Shown one piece after another: positions 23,280-33,586 of a stretch of 64,000 nt of DNA. Every line of letters starts with the position of its first letter. Position 1 is the stretch's first letter. Where the stretch lies: positions 77,478,207-77,542,206 of the forward strand of contig NC_050098.1 of the NCBI RefSeq assembly GCF_902167145.1, given 5' to 3'. The translations under genes were made by a program, and so were the position numbers. Source of the stretch: Zea mays (Eukaryota; Streptophyta; Magnoliopsida; Poales; Poaceae). Below the pieces are notes generated by a model that saw only the letters and a program-made list of their open reading frames with translations, did not search any database and was not told the origin of the DNA.

Positions 23280-23855
23280 AATGGGGCTCAGTGTATGCGG
23301 CTCGCTCTAGCGAGGGTGGTTTGCCTCTTGGGGAGGAGTTCGGTACATTTAGGAAACCTAACTGGCGACTACATCTCAGGAAATCTTTGTAAAGGCTTCA
23401 TAGTGAATCCCTAGCCATTCACCTCGGGAGTGAACAAGGGTCTTGCAACCCCAGGCTAGAGAGGGAATCACGGCTCGAGGGTAAAGTGTGAAACCTCTTC
23501 ATAGTGTTATGAAACTGATATATCGATCATGCTAACGGTTATGAGCGGCCTTGGGAGCTCCATTGATTAGAGACACATTGATTAGAGATACTATGGTTAC
23601 AGATGATGATGAGGATAATTATGGTTTTGATGATTATGATTATGATTATGGTTATGGTTTCTGGTATTCTTTCCGTTTGGAAGGAGTAATTTTGGGCTAA
23701 CAACTTGGGTTTAATACTAAAACCTGGCACTCTACTAGTAATAATTACCTGACCAACTAAAAGCAACTGCTTGACCTTAACCCTACATAAAAGCTAGTCC
23801 ACTACAGCCAAACGGGACAATTGCTGAGTATATTGATGTGTACTGACCCTTGCAT
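23280..23855 (+). repeat. 3' LTR of B, right piece
   Basis: Continues 13695 after removal of A2 and aligns with 26703-27270 of the D LTR. It ends abruptly at about ACCCTTGC, before exon 3 of the LTR gene, where minus-strand protease sequence of E starts. Junction placed to within ~10 bp. Confidence 0.8.
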
Positions 23856-24598
23856 GAACACAACGAGCAAATATAAATGAATGTGAAGCTCCAGAATCAA
23901 AAAGTATAACGACTGATGTGGAATTAATGAAGAACGTACCAATGACAATGTTAGAACCATCCGCAGTAGCTTTGGCGTTGATTTGATTAATCCTGGCAAT
24001 GCTATAACCACGGTTGCTGGCTGGAGTCTGTGTATGCTTGCCCTGAGTACTGCCATGAACTGGAGTGTTGGGGTTCCTCTTAGGACAAACATTGGCCTAA
24101 TGTCCAACCTCACCACATTTGAAGCATGTGGTCCTGTAGCGGTGTTCTGGGCAGCAGGTCTCGCTGGAATGCCAATGGGGACAGCCTGACGAGGACGCGT
24201 TGTCTGCGGTGTAGCCTGTGGTGTCTGCTGAGTAGGATGCTGGTGAGACTACTGTCCTCCTCCAGGACGAGCTGGTGTACCCTTGGGTGGAGCATAGCAA
24301 GGATGGATGATGATGCTCCTGTGGGCCTGGGTGATGGCCTTCCTCTTCATCTCGCCAAGCTGAACACGTTTGTGTTCAAGTGTGATGGCCTTGTCTAGAA
24401 GATTCTGGAATGATGGAAAGGTATGAGACATCGCCGGTATTGGAGTGGCCCAATGAGTCCCACTAGGAACTGCTCCTGTTTCCTCTCATCATCAGCAACC
24501 TCCTCTGGAGCATACCTTGACAACTGAATGAATTTATCTCTATATTCACTCACTCTCATGTTTCCTTGCTTGAGTGACAGAAATTCCTTCTTGATTTT
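23856..24598 (-). pseudogene. gag: Protease start and gag C-terminal half of E
   Basis: Reading leftwards, capsid sequence KKEFLSLKQGNMRVSEYRDK and FIQLSRYAPEEV (about 24595-24480) is followed by a Q/P-rich linker and the zinc-knuckle start CFKCGEVGH (about 24130-24100). The protease active site LFDSGASHSFIF (about 23900) comes last. Frameshifts split it into short ORFs. At 24598 it is cut by D and continues at 47705. It is the gag that the C/F lineage lacks. Confidence 0.8.
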
Positions 24599-27500
24599 TG
24601 TAACGCCCCAAATTTTGGAGTTGAATTTTTTTCTTTTCTTCACTCGCCAAATTCGGGCGTTACCCTTTCCTTTTTCCTTTCCCCTCGCTAAGCCTTGACC
24701 TTTTCCAAAGTCGTAGCGAGATTCGGCTTGAGATCTCATGTAAAGCAAAACCCTAGAAAATACTTTCTTTTGTTTGTTGCATCATGCTGAACCATGCATT
24801 TGTTTTGATTGAGTGAAACTGTGAAAGCATTCATCTAGAAAATAGATTTTAAAAAGGAAAAATCTTTTCTTTTCCTCTCTCCCCTCCCTTCCTCCCCTTT
24901 CAGCCCAGCCTGGGCGGCGGCCCAGCTCGCCCCCCTTCCCTCCCCCCCCCCCCCGCTTTGGGCCCGTGGCGGCCCAGCCGCCCCTCCCCCGCTCCCCTCG
25001 CGCGCGCCCCGTGCGGCGGTTACACCGCCGCCGCCTTCCCCCCATGCGGGCCCCACCCGTCATCCCCCCTCCCCAGACCCCTCTCTCTCTCTTCTCCCCT
25101 GTAGGATCCCTCCTCTCCCTCATGCCACTCCCCTGCCCGACCCCGGCTCGCCCGAGGCCGCCGTCCGCCTACGGTGAGCCCCCGACCTTCCTTCCCTCTA
25201 CCTCCCTCTCCCTTCCCTGCCCCCTCCTCTTCTTGCTCGGCTCGGTCGAGCCCTTCCCTCGTCTCCACGCCCACTGGCCATGGCGGCTGGCCCTGCGCGC
25301 GCCCGCCCCGCCCGGCGCGGCTCCTCCGCCCCCGCCCCCTCGTGCGGCCGTGGTCCCGGAGTTCCACCCGCGCTCGGCGCGTGGCCCCGTCCTGGAGCGT
25401 GGTGGCGCTCGCCTCGCGGCCTCGCCCGCCCTGCCCCGGCACGGCGCCCCCGCCCGGCGTTCCTGCCCTCGGCGCCCGCCCGTCCCCGGTGCAGCCCATG
25501 CACGCCCGGTGCCCCCGGCGAGCTCGCCGCACCCGCGGCTCGCGGCCGTGGCGCTCAGCCCAGAGTCCTCGGCTCGCCCGACCCTGCGCAGCACAGCCCC
25601 TGCCCGGTGCGGCTTCGGCTCGCGCGGTCATGCTACCCCTGCGTAGCGCGGCGCGTGCGCGGCTCGGCCCCGGCGTGGGCGTGACCCGTTCGCGACGCGT
25701 CAGCGCGGCCTTGCGCGTGCGTGCTCACATGGTGCACGGTGCTTTGGCGTGGCTCGTTGTGCCCTCGGCGCGACGCGTAGCGCCCTGCCACGTTCGCGAC
25801 GCGCTCGTCTACCCCCCTAGACGTGCCCGTCTACCCCCCCCCCCCCCTCCGTGTAATCCATGCGTAGTGATCGCATTATTTAATTCAATAAATGGAAACT
25901 CAATTTAGAAATCGGTTACGTTAGTTAATTCATGTAGTTAATCATCTACCTTATCTAATGTTGACCAACTGAAAATGGTTATGATTCTATTAGTGCATGT
26001 GACTAATCCTTTTTATTGGAACTAAGTGGAACTAGAGCACGTAATGGCTAGTTATGCGTCTACCCGTAATACGCCTTAAGTATAGCTTTAACCACTGCGA
26101 GACCTTGCTTCTCTTTGTAGCCATGGCATATGCAGTATCATATGTTATACTCTATGCATATTTAATCTATTTGTTCTCTTGTATGATGTACTGTTTGTTT
26201 CCTAATTCGAATGGATGGATGGATGTATGCTTGTGCTCGCATAGAGAATGATCCGGTTGAGGAGCCCGAAGAACTCGCAGAAGAAGCCCCTGAGCAGCAG
26301 TCGGTTGGTGGAGGCAAGTGTCCCTTGACCTATCTCTATCCTACACATACTTTAATTCACCTCCCGCATTACACATTTATACCTAAGGATTGACTAGCTT
26401 TTGTTATCCATGTCCTTGTTACCTATCTGGGTTGGATTATTATTGCTTAGTCTTATGCTTTTGCTCAACTCTAATCAATGAACATGATGAGAATTATCAA
26501 TGATACGCTGTTTTCACTTCTCTTATTATGATGTTATACTTGTGGCCTTCAAGGGGGCTCGAGCGGTTTCTCGAGTGCCTCTCCGTAAGGACATGTTCGT
26601 TGGATGACCGCCCGGGAAAACAGTGCAACCATGAGGGTGGAATGGGGTGCCCTTAGCTGAATAATTAGAGGATCCGGGGTGTAGTTCGCTTAGCCGTCGT
26701 GCCGTTAATGGGGCTCGGTGTATGCGGCTCGCTCTGCCAAGCTTGGGTTCGCCCCCTTGGGGAGGAGTGTGATGCATTTAGGAAACCTAACGGGCGGCTA
26801 CAGCCCCGGGGAATCTTTGTAAAGGCTACATAGTGAGACTCTGGCTACTCACCTTGGGAGTTTTTCAAGGGTCCGTACAACCCGAGGCAAAAAGGGAATC
26901 ATGGTTCATGGGTAAAGTGTACAACCTCTGCAGAGTGTTAGAAAACTGATATATCAGCCGTGCTCGCGGTTATGAGCGGCCAAGGGAGCTCCGGTGATTA
27001 GTGGTACTTGATCAGAGATGTTCGGTTTACAGGTGGCAATGAGATTGATGGTTCTTGGTTTTGACTCTGGTAATGGTAAGTGGTACTCTTTCCGTTTGGA
27101 AAGGAGTACGTTTGGGTTAATAACATGGGTTAATTCTAAAACTTGGCTTTCTCTACTAGTAATAATAATCTGACCAACTAAAAGCAACTGCTTGACTTAC
27201 CCCCTACATAAAGCTAGTCCACTACAGCCAAACAGGACACTTGCTGAGTATGTTGATGTGTACTCACCCTAGCCCTACACACCAAACCCCCCCATCCCCA
27301 GGTTGTCAGCATTGCAACCACTGCTCAGGAGAAGATGAAGCCGTGGAAGGAGACTTCCAGGAGTTCCAAGACTACGACGAGTTCTAGGCATGGGTTAGCG
27401 GCAACCCCCAGTCGGCTGCCTGTGAAGGCCGCGTTTATCTGCGTTTCGTTTTTGCACTTTGATTATTGTAAAGACTATGCGGATGTCTCAGACATATGAT

Positions 27501-27645
27501 GTAATCGACTATGTTTTCCCCTTTTAAATATTATTCGAGCACTGTGTGATGATATCCATGTGATATAACTGCTGTGTACATGAATTGCTGATCCTAGCAC
27601 GTACATGGTTTGCATTCGGTTTGCCTTCTAAAACCGGGTGTGACA
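24599..27645 (+). repeat. 5' LTR of D (3047 bp)
   Basis: An AT-rich start is followed by a CpG-rich island (about 24880-25850, including a C-run at 24946) that carries exon 1 of the LTR gene. An AT-rich second half holds exons 2 and 3. It ends ACCGGGTGTGACA. Confidence 0.93.
25044..27387 (+). CDS. LTR-resident three-exon gene, D 5' LTR copy (94 aa, intact frame)
   Basis: Exon 1 is 25044-25173: ATG, then Pro/Ser/Leu-rich, ending SAY plus one base. Its donor is ACG|GTGAGC. Exon 2 is 26245-26313 after CGCATAG (69 nt, acidic: ENDPVEEPEELAEEAPEQQ), with a GC donor GAG|GCAAGT. Exon 3 is 27302-27387 after ATCCCCAG (86 nt: CQHCNHCSGEDE, then an acidic tail ending DYDEF and TAG). The sum is 285 nt, exactly 95 codons. 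Both junctions preserve frame and the first makes Glu (G|AG). The ATG choice is uncertain, since the frame is open upstream to a GTG at 24966. Homologous exons with the same phases occur in B, C, E, F and G LTRs. No known domain is recognised; the clustered Cys and acidic tail suggest a small binding protein, which is speculation. Confidence 0.62.
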
Positions 27646-27649
27646 TAAG

Positions 27650-27662
27650 TGGTATCAAAGCC
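27650..27662 (+). other. Primer-binding site of D (tRNA-iMet type)
   Basis: TGGTATCAAAGCC, four bases after the LTR, identical to that of B. Confidence 0.88.
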
Positions 27663-27895
27663 ATGCTGACTGTAGGACCGCTAACCTAGAGTAGAATGGT
27701 CATTCTAAGGATTATAGACCTCTGTCCCTGCCTTGACTTTTGGTATCCCTTCATATCGACCAAACCTATGTTCTACTATATATTATACCTTGCTGAAAAT
27801 TGTGTTTTATTCTAATCTTTCATTTATTTATGGTTCATTACTTGCTGGTCATACTAGTTCTGTTCTCACTCTTATGCTTGTGGTGTCTTTTGTAG

Positions 27896-28909
27896 ATGGC
27901 TCGTCTTAGACACACCGCACGGAAGTCTGTCATCCCCTTCTTACCCTCTCGTCTCGCTGAGCGTCCGCTTCGCCGTCCCGTGGCCGGTCAGTCCAGCCAC
28001 TTGGAGAGGCTGCACCACCGCCTCCATGAGGAGTAGGAGCGTCGACGACAGGAGCAGCAGGGCTCTTCTTTTTCGCTCCAGCAGGAGATAGAGTCTGTGA
28101 GGAGCTGCTCCCCCGTGCTTCCCCTGGAGGCGCCCCCTGCACCACCACTGGGCGCCCCAACCCCTGGAGTGGCTGCTGGAGGAGACCCGGACGACGGAGG
28201 TGGCGACAGCAGCTCGAGCCACGACACCGATTTTTCTGCTGACCAGGAGCCGGAAGGATGGGTTGCTCGACCCATCACTCGCAACGCTGCTCGCGGGTGT
28301 CACTTCCATGATGCACTCGACACCCTGCTACGTCGGGCACTTGACCAGCGTACTTGGTCTTTCGAGTATCGCTGTGTGGTCTTCCAGCACAGTTGTGGGG
28401 TCTACCCGGACCGCTGGGAGGCGACCTGCTTGGTGCACCATTCGGAGAATAGTCTCCGAGGTGCAGAGGTCTGCTCAGAGCATTATTCCATCTCTGAGCG
28501 GGACTCAGCTGAGGCGGCCATGCAAGATGCTGCACGGCATGCGCTTTTGCACTACTGCTCAGTTTTCGGCGGGGTAGCCGAAGGTCTCAACCTGAAGTAT
28601 TACCCATGTCGTCCATCTGGCAGCACAGGAGGCGTGATTGTCTCATCTGTTGGTGAGGACAATCCTAGGTTGAGCAGCACAGTCAACCTAGCCGCCGTGC
28701 TGAACACGGAGCTGGACCATGCGTTAGACGAGCTGAGTAGGGCTCGTGCTGAGATCGCCCTGCTGCGGGCTGAGCGTGCGGAATGTCGTCACCTAGATGA
28801 CGGTTCCCCCGCTCCCGTCGGGACTCAGCACCCGTACCGCTCACCTCGGCGTGGACACCAGTCTTATGGCAATCCTGACTGCAAGACCAAGATAGACTTA
28901 GAACCATAG
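27896..28909 (+). pseudogene. ORF0 of D, upstream of gag (337 codons, one TAG)
   Basis: One frame from ATG 27896 (directly after TTTTGTAG, an acceptor-like site) to TAG 28907-28909. The only break is TAG at 28034 where B has CAG. Visible parts: basic N-terminus (MARLRHTARKSVIPFLPSR); Ser/Pro/Gly-rich middle with acidic Asp/Ser runs; a block of W, F, Y, C and H residues (YRCVVFQHSCGVYPDRWEA); Leu/Ala helix-like region near residues 275-305 (ELDHALDELSRARAEIALL); basic RSPRRGHQSYG end. B carries a colinear copy. No family is recognised. Its place between PBS and gag is unusual for chromoviruses, where gag is normally the first ORF. Confidence 0.65.
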
Positions 28910-29314
28910 ATCGTCAGTGTTGAGTCTTGTAATAAATGCTTAACATAGAAGTTTTAGTCTTAGTCCTAGCGTTAGTCTCGCTCTTAATTAGTCTTAGTTA
29001 GACAGGGTAGTTTGCTATATCCTGTGCATTTATGTTTGTCATGATGAACTATGTTTGATTTGGATCTTTGTAATGACTGTCACCAGAGTGTGGGTATCCC
29101 CTGCATTTTGGTTTACCTGTTATCTGTTAATGAAGTTAGTTATCTAGTTGGGAAGCCTTTCACTCAACTTTCCTCTCTATCTGAGAAGCTGTGTTGGTCT
29201 GTGTTGGAGATCAGTGAAGATGTTCATATGTTCAGTGCTGTGGAGAATTCTATACTCTTTTCTTATGCTGCAAGATTTGCAAGATCAGTTCTGATGTGTG
29301 GTTGCATTCTGCAG
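28910..29314 (+). other. Spacer between ORF0 and gag of D
   Basis: No ORF. It ends with TTGCATTCTGCAG, a good 3' splice site, immediately before the gag ATG. It may be an intron or the 3' part of one. Confidence 0.5.
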
Positions 29315-30540
29315 ATGTCAGAAAACAGGCGCAGAGGAAGAAGGCGTGCTCAGCAGGAGTAGGCAGCTCGGCAGGAGGAGGTACCCCAGCAACAGCAGCT
29401 GCCGCCCCCGCCCCCGTTGTCCATCGAGCAGATGTTTCTGATGCAGACTCAGGTAGCCAAGCTATCGGTTAGACCCTGGCCGCCATTCAGCAGCAGCAGC
29501 AGCAGGCACCACCTCAGCCTCAGATGCCTCAGATGCCCAGGGACAAGCGTGATGAATTCATGAGAGGTCATCCCCCAACGTTTGCTCATTCTTCTGACTC
29601 CATGGATGCTGAAGACTGGCTGCATACTGTGGAGCGAGAGTTGCATACCGCTCAGTGTGATGACAGGGAGAAAGTCATGTATGGTCCTCGTCTGTTGAGA
29701 GGAGCAGCTCAGTCATGGTGTGAGTCTTATCTTGCCACCCATGCCAACCCCGATACCATCACCTGGGAAGAGTTCAGAGGTAGCTTTCGTCAGTACCATG
29801 TTCCTGCAGGTCTGATGATAGTGAAGAAGGAGGAGTTCCTGGCCCTCAAGCAAGGGTCATCGTCTGTCAGTGAGTACCGGGACAGATTTCTGCAGTTGTC
29901 TCGCTATGCTCCTGAAGATGTCAACACCGACGCCAAGCGACAGTATCGTTTCCTGAGAGGCTTGGTTGACCCTCTGTAGTATCAACTGATGAATCATACC
30001 TTCCCGACATTTTAGCACCTGATTGATAAAGCAATCATGACAGAGAGGAAGCGTAAGGAGATGGAGGATCACAAGCGCAAGATCAGTGGACCCCAACCTG
30101 GAAGCAGCAATCGTCCTCGTTACTCAGGCAATGAACCTGAGCAGTTCAGGCAGAACTAGCGTCCACCTCAGTAGCAGTAGTTCCAAAGGCAGTATCCTCA
30201 TCACCAATATCAGAATCGCTAGAACAATCAGTCAGGAGGAGGTCAGTTTCAGAGGAAGAATCAGCAGGCACCTCGTCTTCCTGCCCCAGCAAATCAGCAG
30301 AACAATCAAGCGGCACCAGCTCAGGTTGGAAACAGAGCATGTTTCCACTGTGGAGAGCAAGGCCATTGGGTGATGCAATGTCCGAAGAAGGCAGCCCAGC
30401 AGCAGTCAGGCCCCAATGCCCCAGCAAATCAGAATGTGTCTCAGCCTGGAGCAGGCAACCACTCTCAGCCACGTTATAACCATGGGAGGCTGAACCACTT
30501 GGAGGCTGAAGTAGTTCAGGAGATCCCCGACATGATAGTA
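29315..30540 (+). pseudogene. gag: gag of D
   Basis: ATG at 29315. A basic N-terminus (RRRGRRRAQQE) and a Gln/Pro-rich stretch lead into the retrotransposon gag core (AEDWLHTVERELHTAQC, REKVMYGPRLLRGAAQ, EYRDRFLQLSRYAPEDV) and the zinc knuckle CFHCGEQGHWVMQC (about 30338-30380). In-frame stops are TAG at 29977, 30013, 30157, 30172, 30178 and 30220, all matching CAG or CAx in B, plus TAG near 29360. The capsid core itself is uninterrupted. Confidence 0.88.
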
Positions 30541-31061
30541 GGTATGTTCCCAGCCGACTCCCATATTGCAGAAGTGTTATTTGATACTGGAGCAACACAT
30601 TCATTCATTATTGCATCATAGGTAAAAGCACATAATCTTCCAATAACTACCATGTCAACCCGCATTCAAATTGACTCAGCCGGTGGTAGAATTCGAACTG
30701 ATGAAATTTGTTTGAATGTAAGTGTGGAAATAAGGGGATAGTGTTTCCCGCTAACCTCATAGTAATGGGTACTCAGGGAATAGATGTCATCCTAGGGATG
30801 AATTGGCTAGATAAGTATTAGGCAGTTATCAGTTGTGATAAGAGGACAATCAAGTTGGTGTCCCAACTAGGAGAGGAAGTGGTGACCGAGTTAGTCCCGC
30901 CTGAGCTAAAGAAAGGAAGTTGTTATCAGATGGCTGTCGAAAGCAGTGAAGCGGACCCGATTGAGAGTATCAAGGTTGTGTCCGAGTTCCCAGATGTGTT
31001 TCCAAAGGACTTACCAGGTATGCCACCAAAGCGGAAAGTTGAGTTTGCTATAGAGCTTCTT
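30541..31061 (+). pseudogene. pol: Protease and start of RT of D
   Basis: Aspartic protease active site LFDTGATHSFI (about 30577-30610), then TAG at 30619 replacing a Trp codon. One G is missing near 30735 relative to B and shifts the frame. After this, LVSQLGEEVVTELVPPELKK and the RT entry EFPDVFPKDLPGMPP are read. The frame stops at the C insertion in the codons for ELL|PGTAP and resumes at 41754. Confidence 0.85.
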
Positions 31062-31268
31062 TGTCACACCCGGGTTTAAGGAACAAAGCCGGGTGCATCT
31101 CATACATGCGCCAAGAAGACAACATATATAATAACAGAGTGTATAGAGATAAAATGTCATAAAACATCAGAGTAATTATTACATAGCGGAAGAATTATTA
31201 CAAAATAAAGGAATAAATGTAAAACGAACTAAGGATCGTCGGCGCCAATGTCGACTGAGAAACGCCAC

Positions 31269-33461
31269 CTAGATCAGATCATACTCCTCGCCTTGTGGCT
31301 CCTCCTGAACCACCTGTTCTTCTCCTGTGGGGGGGTGTGAGACAGCAAGAGTGAGCTCACATACATTCATCGCTCAACAAGTTGTGGGGAATAATGTGGC
31401 ATGAACTCGCCAAAGGTGGGAGTTCATGAAGTGTAAGGCTAATCAATGAAGTAAAGGCTGAGGCTGAGCATTGCTTTTATAAGTTGGTCAAAATTTTATT
31501 AGCAATTACTAAGTGTAAGTAAATACCAAACCTTAATAATAATAAAGAACAGTAATAGTAAAATAATCCCAAATGCGATGCAAATGTCAAATTGAATTTA
31601 AGTTCCATAATTAATCATGTGAGGGTCCGAGCCGCTCATGACCGTGAGCACGGCTAGTATACCAGTTTTACACTCTGCAGAGGTTGCGCATCTTTACCCA
31701 CAAGTCATGTTACCCATCTGCCAAGAGATGGCCAATCCCATACACCTCTACCGAGGAGGCGAGGCAGGGTAACACTACGAGGCCTTTACAAAGTTCCACT
31801 AGCTTCAGAAATCCCGCTACAGTTTATAGGAAGCTCCAATGCAGGGTTCTTGCCTGACTGCCATCGCAGCAAAATCAACCCAAGGACCTCCCTACACTGA
31901 CCACTCCCCTACTGCCCTTGCCCCTTTCGGGTAAGAAAGACCTCCACTAGCTTTCCTAGTTAATCAGCCAAGGGCGTCCCATTATACCCTTGTGGTAGCA
32001 CTGTTTTCCCGGGTGGTTGCTCCATGTTCCCATTAATTTAATGATCTTAACATGAACAGTAATAATAACAAGATAATAACAGAATAATCATGAATAGTGT
32101 ATCTTCATACCCAAATCCACATAAAGCAATAGCAGGTACTACCCAAAAATATTTCAGGGGTGATCAAGGTATAAAGATAACCAAAACTGGGGTAACCTAA
32201 AGGATCCCATCAAAATTAACCTATGCAGATCATTAAAATTAATAAGAACATGGCTGGGAAAAGTAAGTGATCAAGGGCACAACTTGCCTTCAACGAGCTC
32301 CTGCTCAGCACTCTCTACCAGCTGAACCCCAGAATCCTCTGTAGTTTGCTCGTCTACTCGCATCAACACAATACATACACAGTATAGCATAAATTAACAT
32401 CACACCAAACATATAAATAAAATATACAGTAATAATCTAGACATTAGAATAAGATCATAGGAACTGGAATTATTAATTTTGGAGTTATATATTTTAAGAT
32501 ATGAATTTCCGAAGATTTCATGTGCTTAATATAGGGTTAAGTGAGAAATAAAGTTTAATGTGTATTTCATGTAAAAACAGTGGTACTATTTGATGGAGAA
32601 TAATATTACAAAATTATAGGAACTAGAATGGTCCAAATTGGAGTTCGTATGAATTTTCTACAATTTAAACAAGTTTCTGCAATTAAATTTGTACTAAAAA
32701 TCCATTTTTAAATTAGTTTCCCTGTTTTATCTGATCTCGGGACTGGACCTCAAATCCTAGAAAGCGCAGGGGCTCTGGCGCAAGACTCCACAGACTCAGT
32801 GAATAGTGCCCCCAGGACGGCGGGTTTATATTGAAATTCGTCAGGGCTTCTTTAGCAAAAGCACGAGGCGAAGGGGTACGGTGAGATCTCGGCCGCTAGA
32901 TCCAGAACCGAGGGCCCGGATTAGATCTAGACATCAAGTGAATCGTTACGCGCCCTAGCCACTGGATCAAGATCGTGCGGTCGAGATTACGCTCAACCGA
33001 ACCGGTACAGGGAAGCCAATCAGAGCCGTCCAATAAAGATCTAACGGCCAGAGGACGTCTCCTACCCCTATCTCCCCCACCAGACACATCTACGACGGCG
33101 CGAAACTCTGGGCGCGGAGGCGCCATTACTGCGAGCTTCAAGAACCCGCCCCAGTGACCCAAACCTGGTGCTATCCTACGCATACGAAGGCTTAGTCGAC
33201 GTAAAACAATAGGGTTAGCAACTTACAGGTCAACGCGCCGCCAGAAGTCCCAGTTCCGTTGGTGGCGACTTCCTGTTCTTGCGATCCGATGAAGGGCACT
33301 CCATGGTGATGGGCGAGGAGGGCAACCGGCGGCGGTTCCTTCCTGACCACCTCGATTTGCAAGCACCGCCGCGATTCTACCAGTCCAGCGAATACACGCC
33401 CAGCTCCGCCCACGCCATCGCGACGAAGATAGTTCAAGGAAAAGTTGGGAGGAGGTGACAT
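31269..33461 (-). CDS. LTR-resident three-exon gene, C left-LTR copy (118 aa, intact frame)
   Basis: Exon 1 is 33461-33227 (ATG, 78 codons plus one base, starting MSPPPNFSLNYLRRD, mostly neutral to basic), with a consensus donor ACCT|GTAAGT. Exon 2 is 32353-32288 (66 nt, acidic, ..VQLVESAEQELVE) after GCGAGTAG, with a GC donor GAAG|GCAAGT. Exon 3 is 31324-31269 (56 nt: GEEQVVQEEPQGEEYDLI and TAG) after CCCCCCACAG. The total is 357 nt, exactly 119 codons. The first junction makes Tyr (T|AC) before GluGln, matching Tyr-Glu-Asn at the same point in D. A TATA box lies ~120 bp upstream of the ATG. Exon 1 is unrelated to that of D by eye, while exons 2-3 are alike. Product unknown. Confidence 0.65.
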
Positions 33462-33578
33462 ATCGAGATGGTGGACAGAGAGGGGGTATGTTACCCAGGC
33501 GATAAAGGAGGAGGGAAGGGACAGTAAGCACGAGCGGGTCGTGGAAGGGGAAAGAAGGGCGCCGGCCCTAGGCTCTTT

Positions 33579-33586
33579 GATTTATA
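33579..33586 (-). promoter_or_regulatory. TATA box upstream of the LTR gene (C left LTR)
   Basis: TATAAATC on the minus strand, 118-125 bp before the ATG at 33461; repeated at 40736-40743 in the other LTR. It is likely the LTR core promoter, which would make the LTR gene the first ORF of the transcript. Confidence 0.6.

Larger units (their letters stand above)
5468..23855 (+). mobile_element. Element B: decayed Tekay/Del-type chromovirus (Ty3/Gypsy)
   Basis: The order is 5' LTR remnant, PBS, ORF0, gag, protease, RT, RNase H, integrase and a 3' LTR lacking its 5' end. It is interrupted by A in the 5' LTR, a TIR element at 9637-9955 and A2 at 13701-23274. The two LTR copies overlap only at 5468-5760 versus 23567-23855, where I estimate low-90s percent identity, so B is older than A2, C or D. 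The integrase C-terminus, chromodomain and PPT are deleted at 12239/12240. The right end is cut at about 23855 where minus-strand element E starts. Confidence 0.85.

Noticed and set aside
25020..25908. Long overlapping ORFs on both strands, also at 44774-45943
   Set aside because: Very GC-rich sequence has few stop codons in any frame. Composition is Pro/Arg/Ala in all frames. Only the exon-1 part ending at 25173 is supported, by splice sites and frame.
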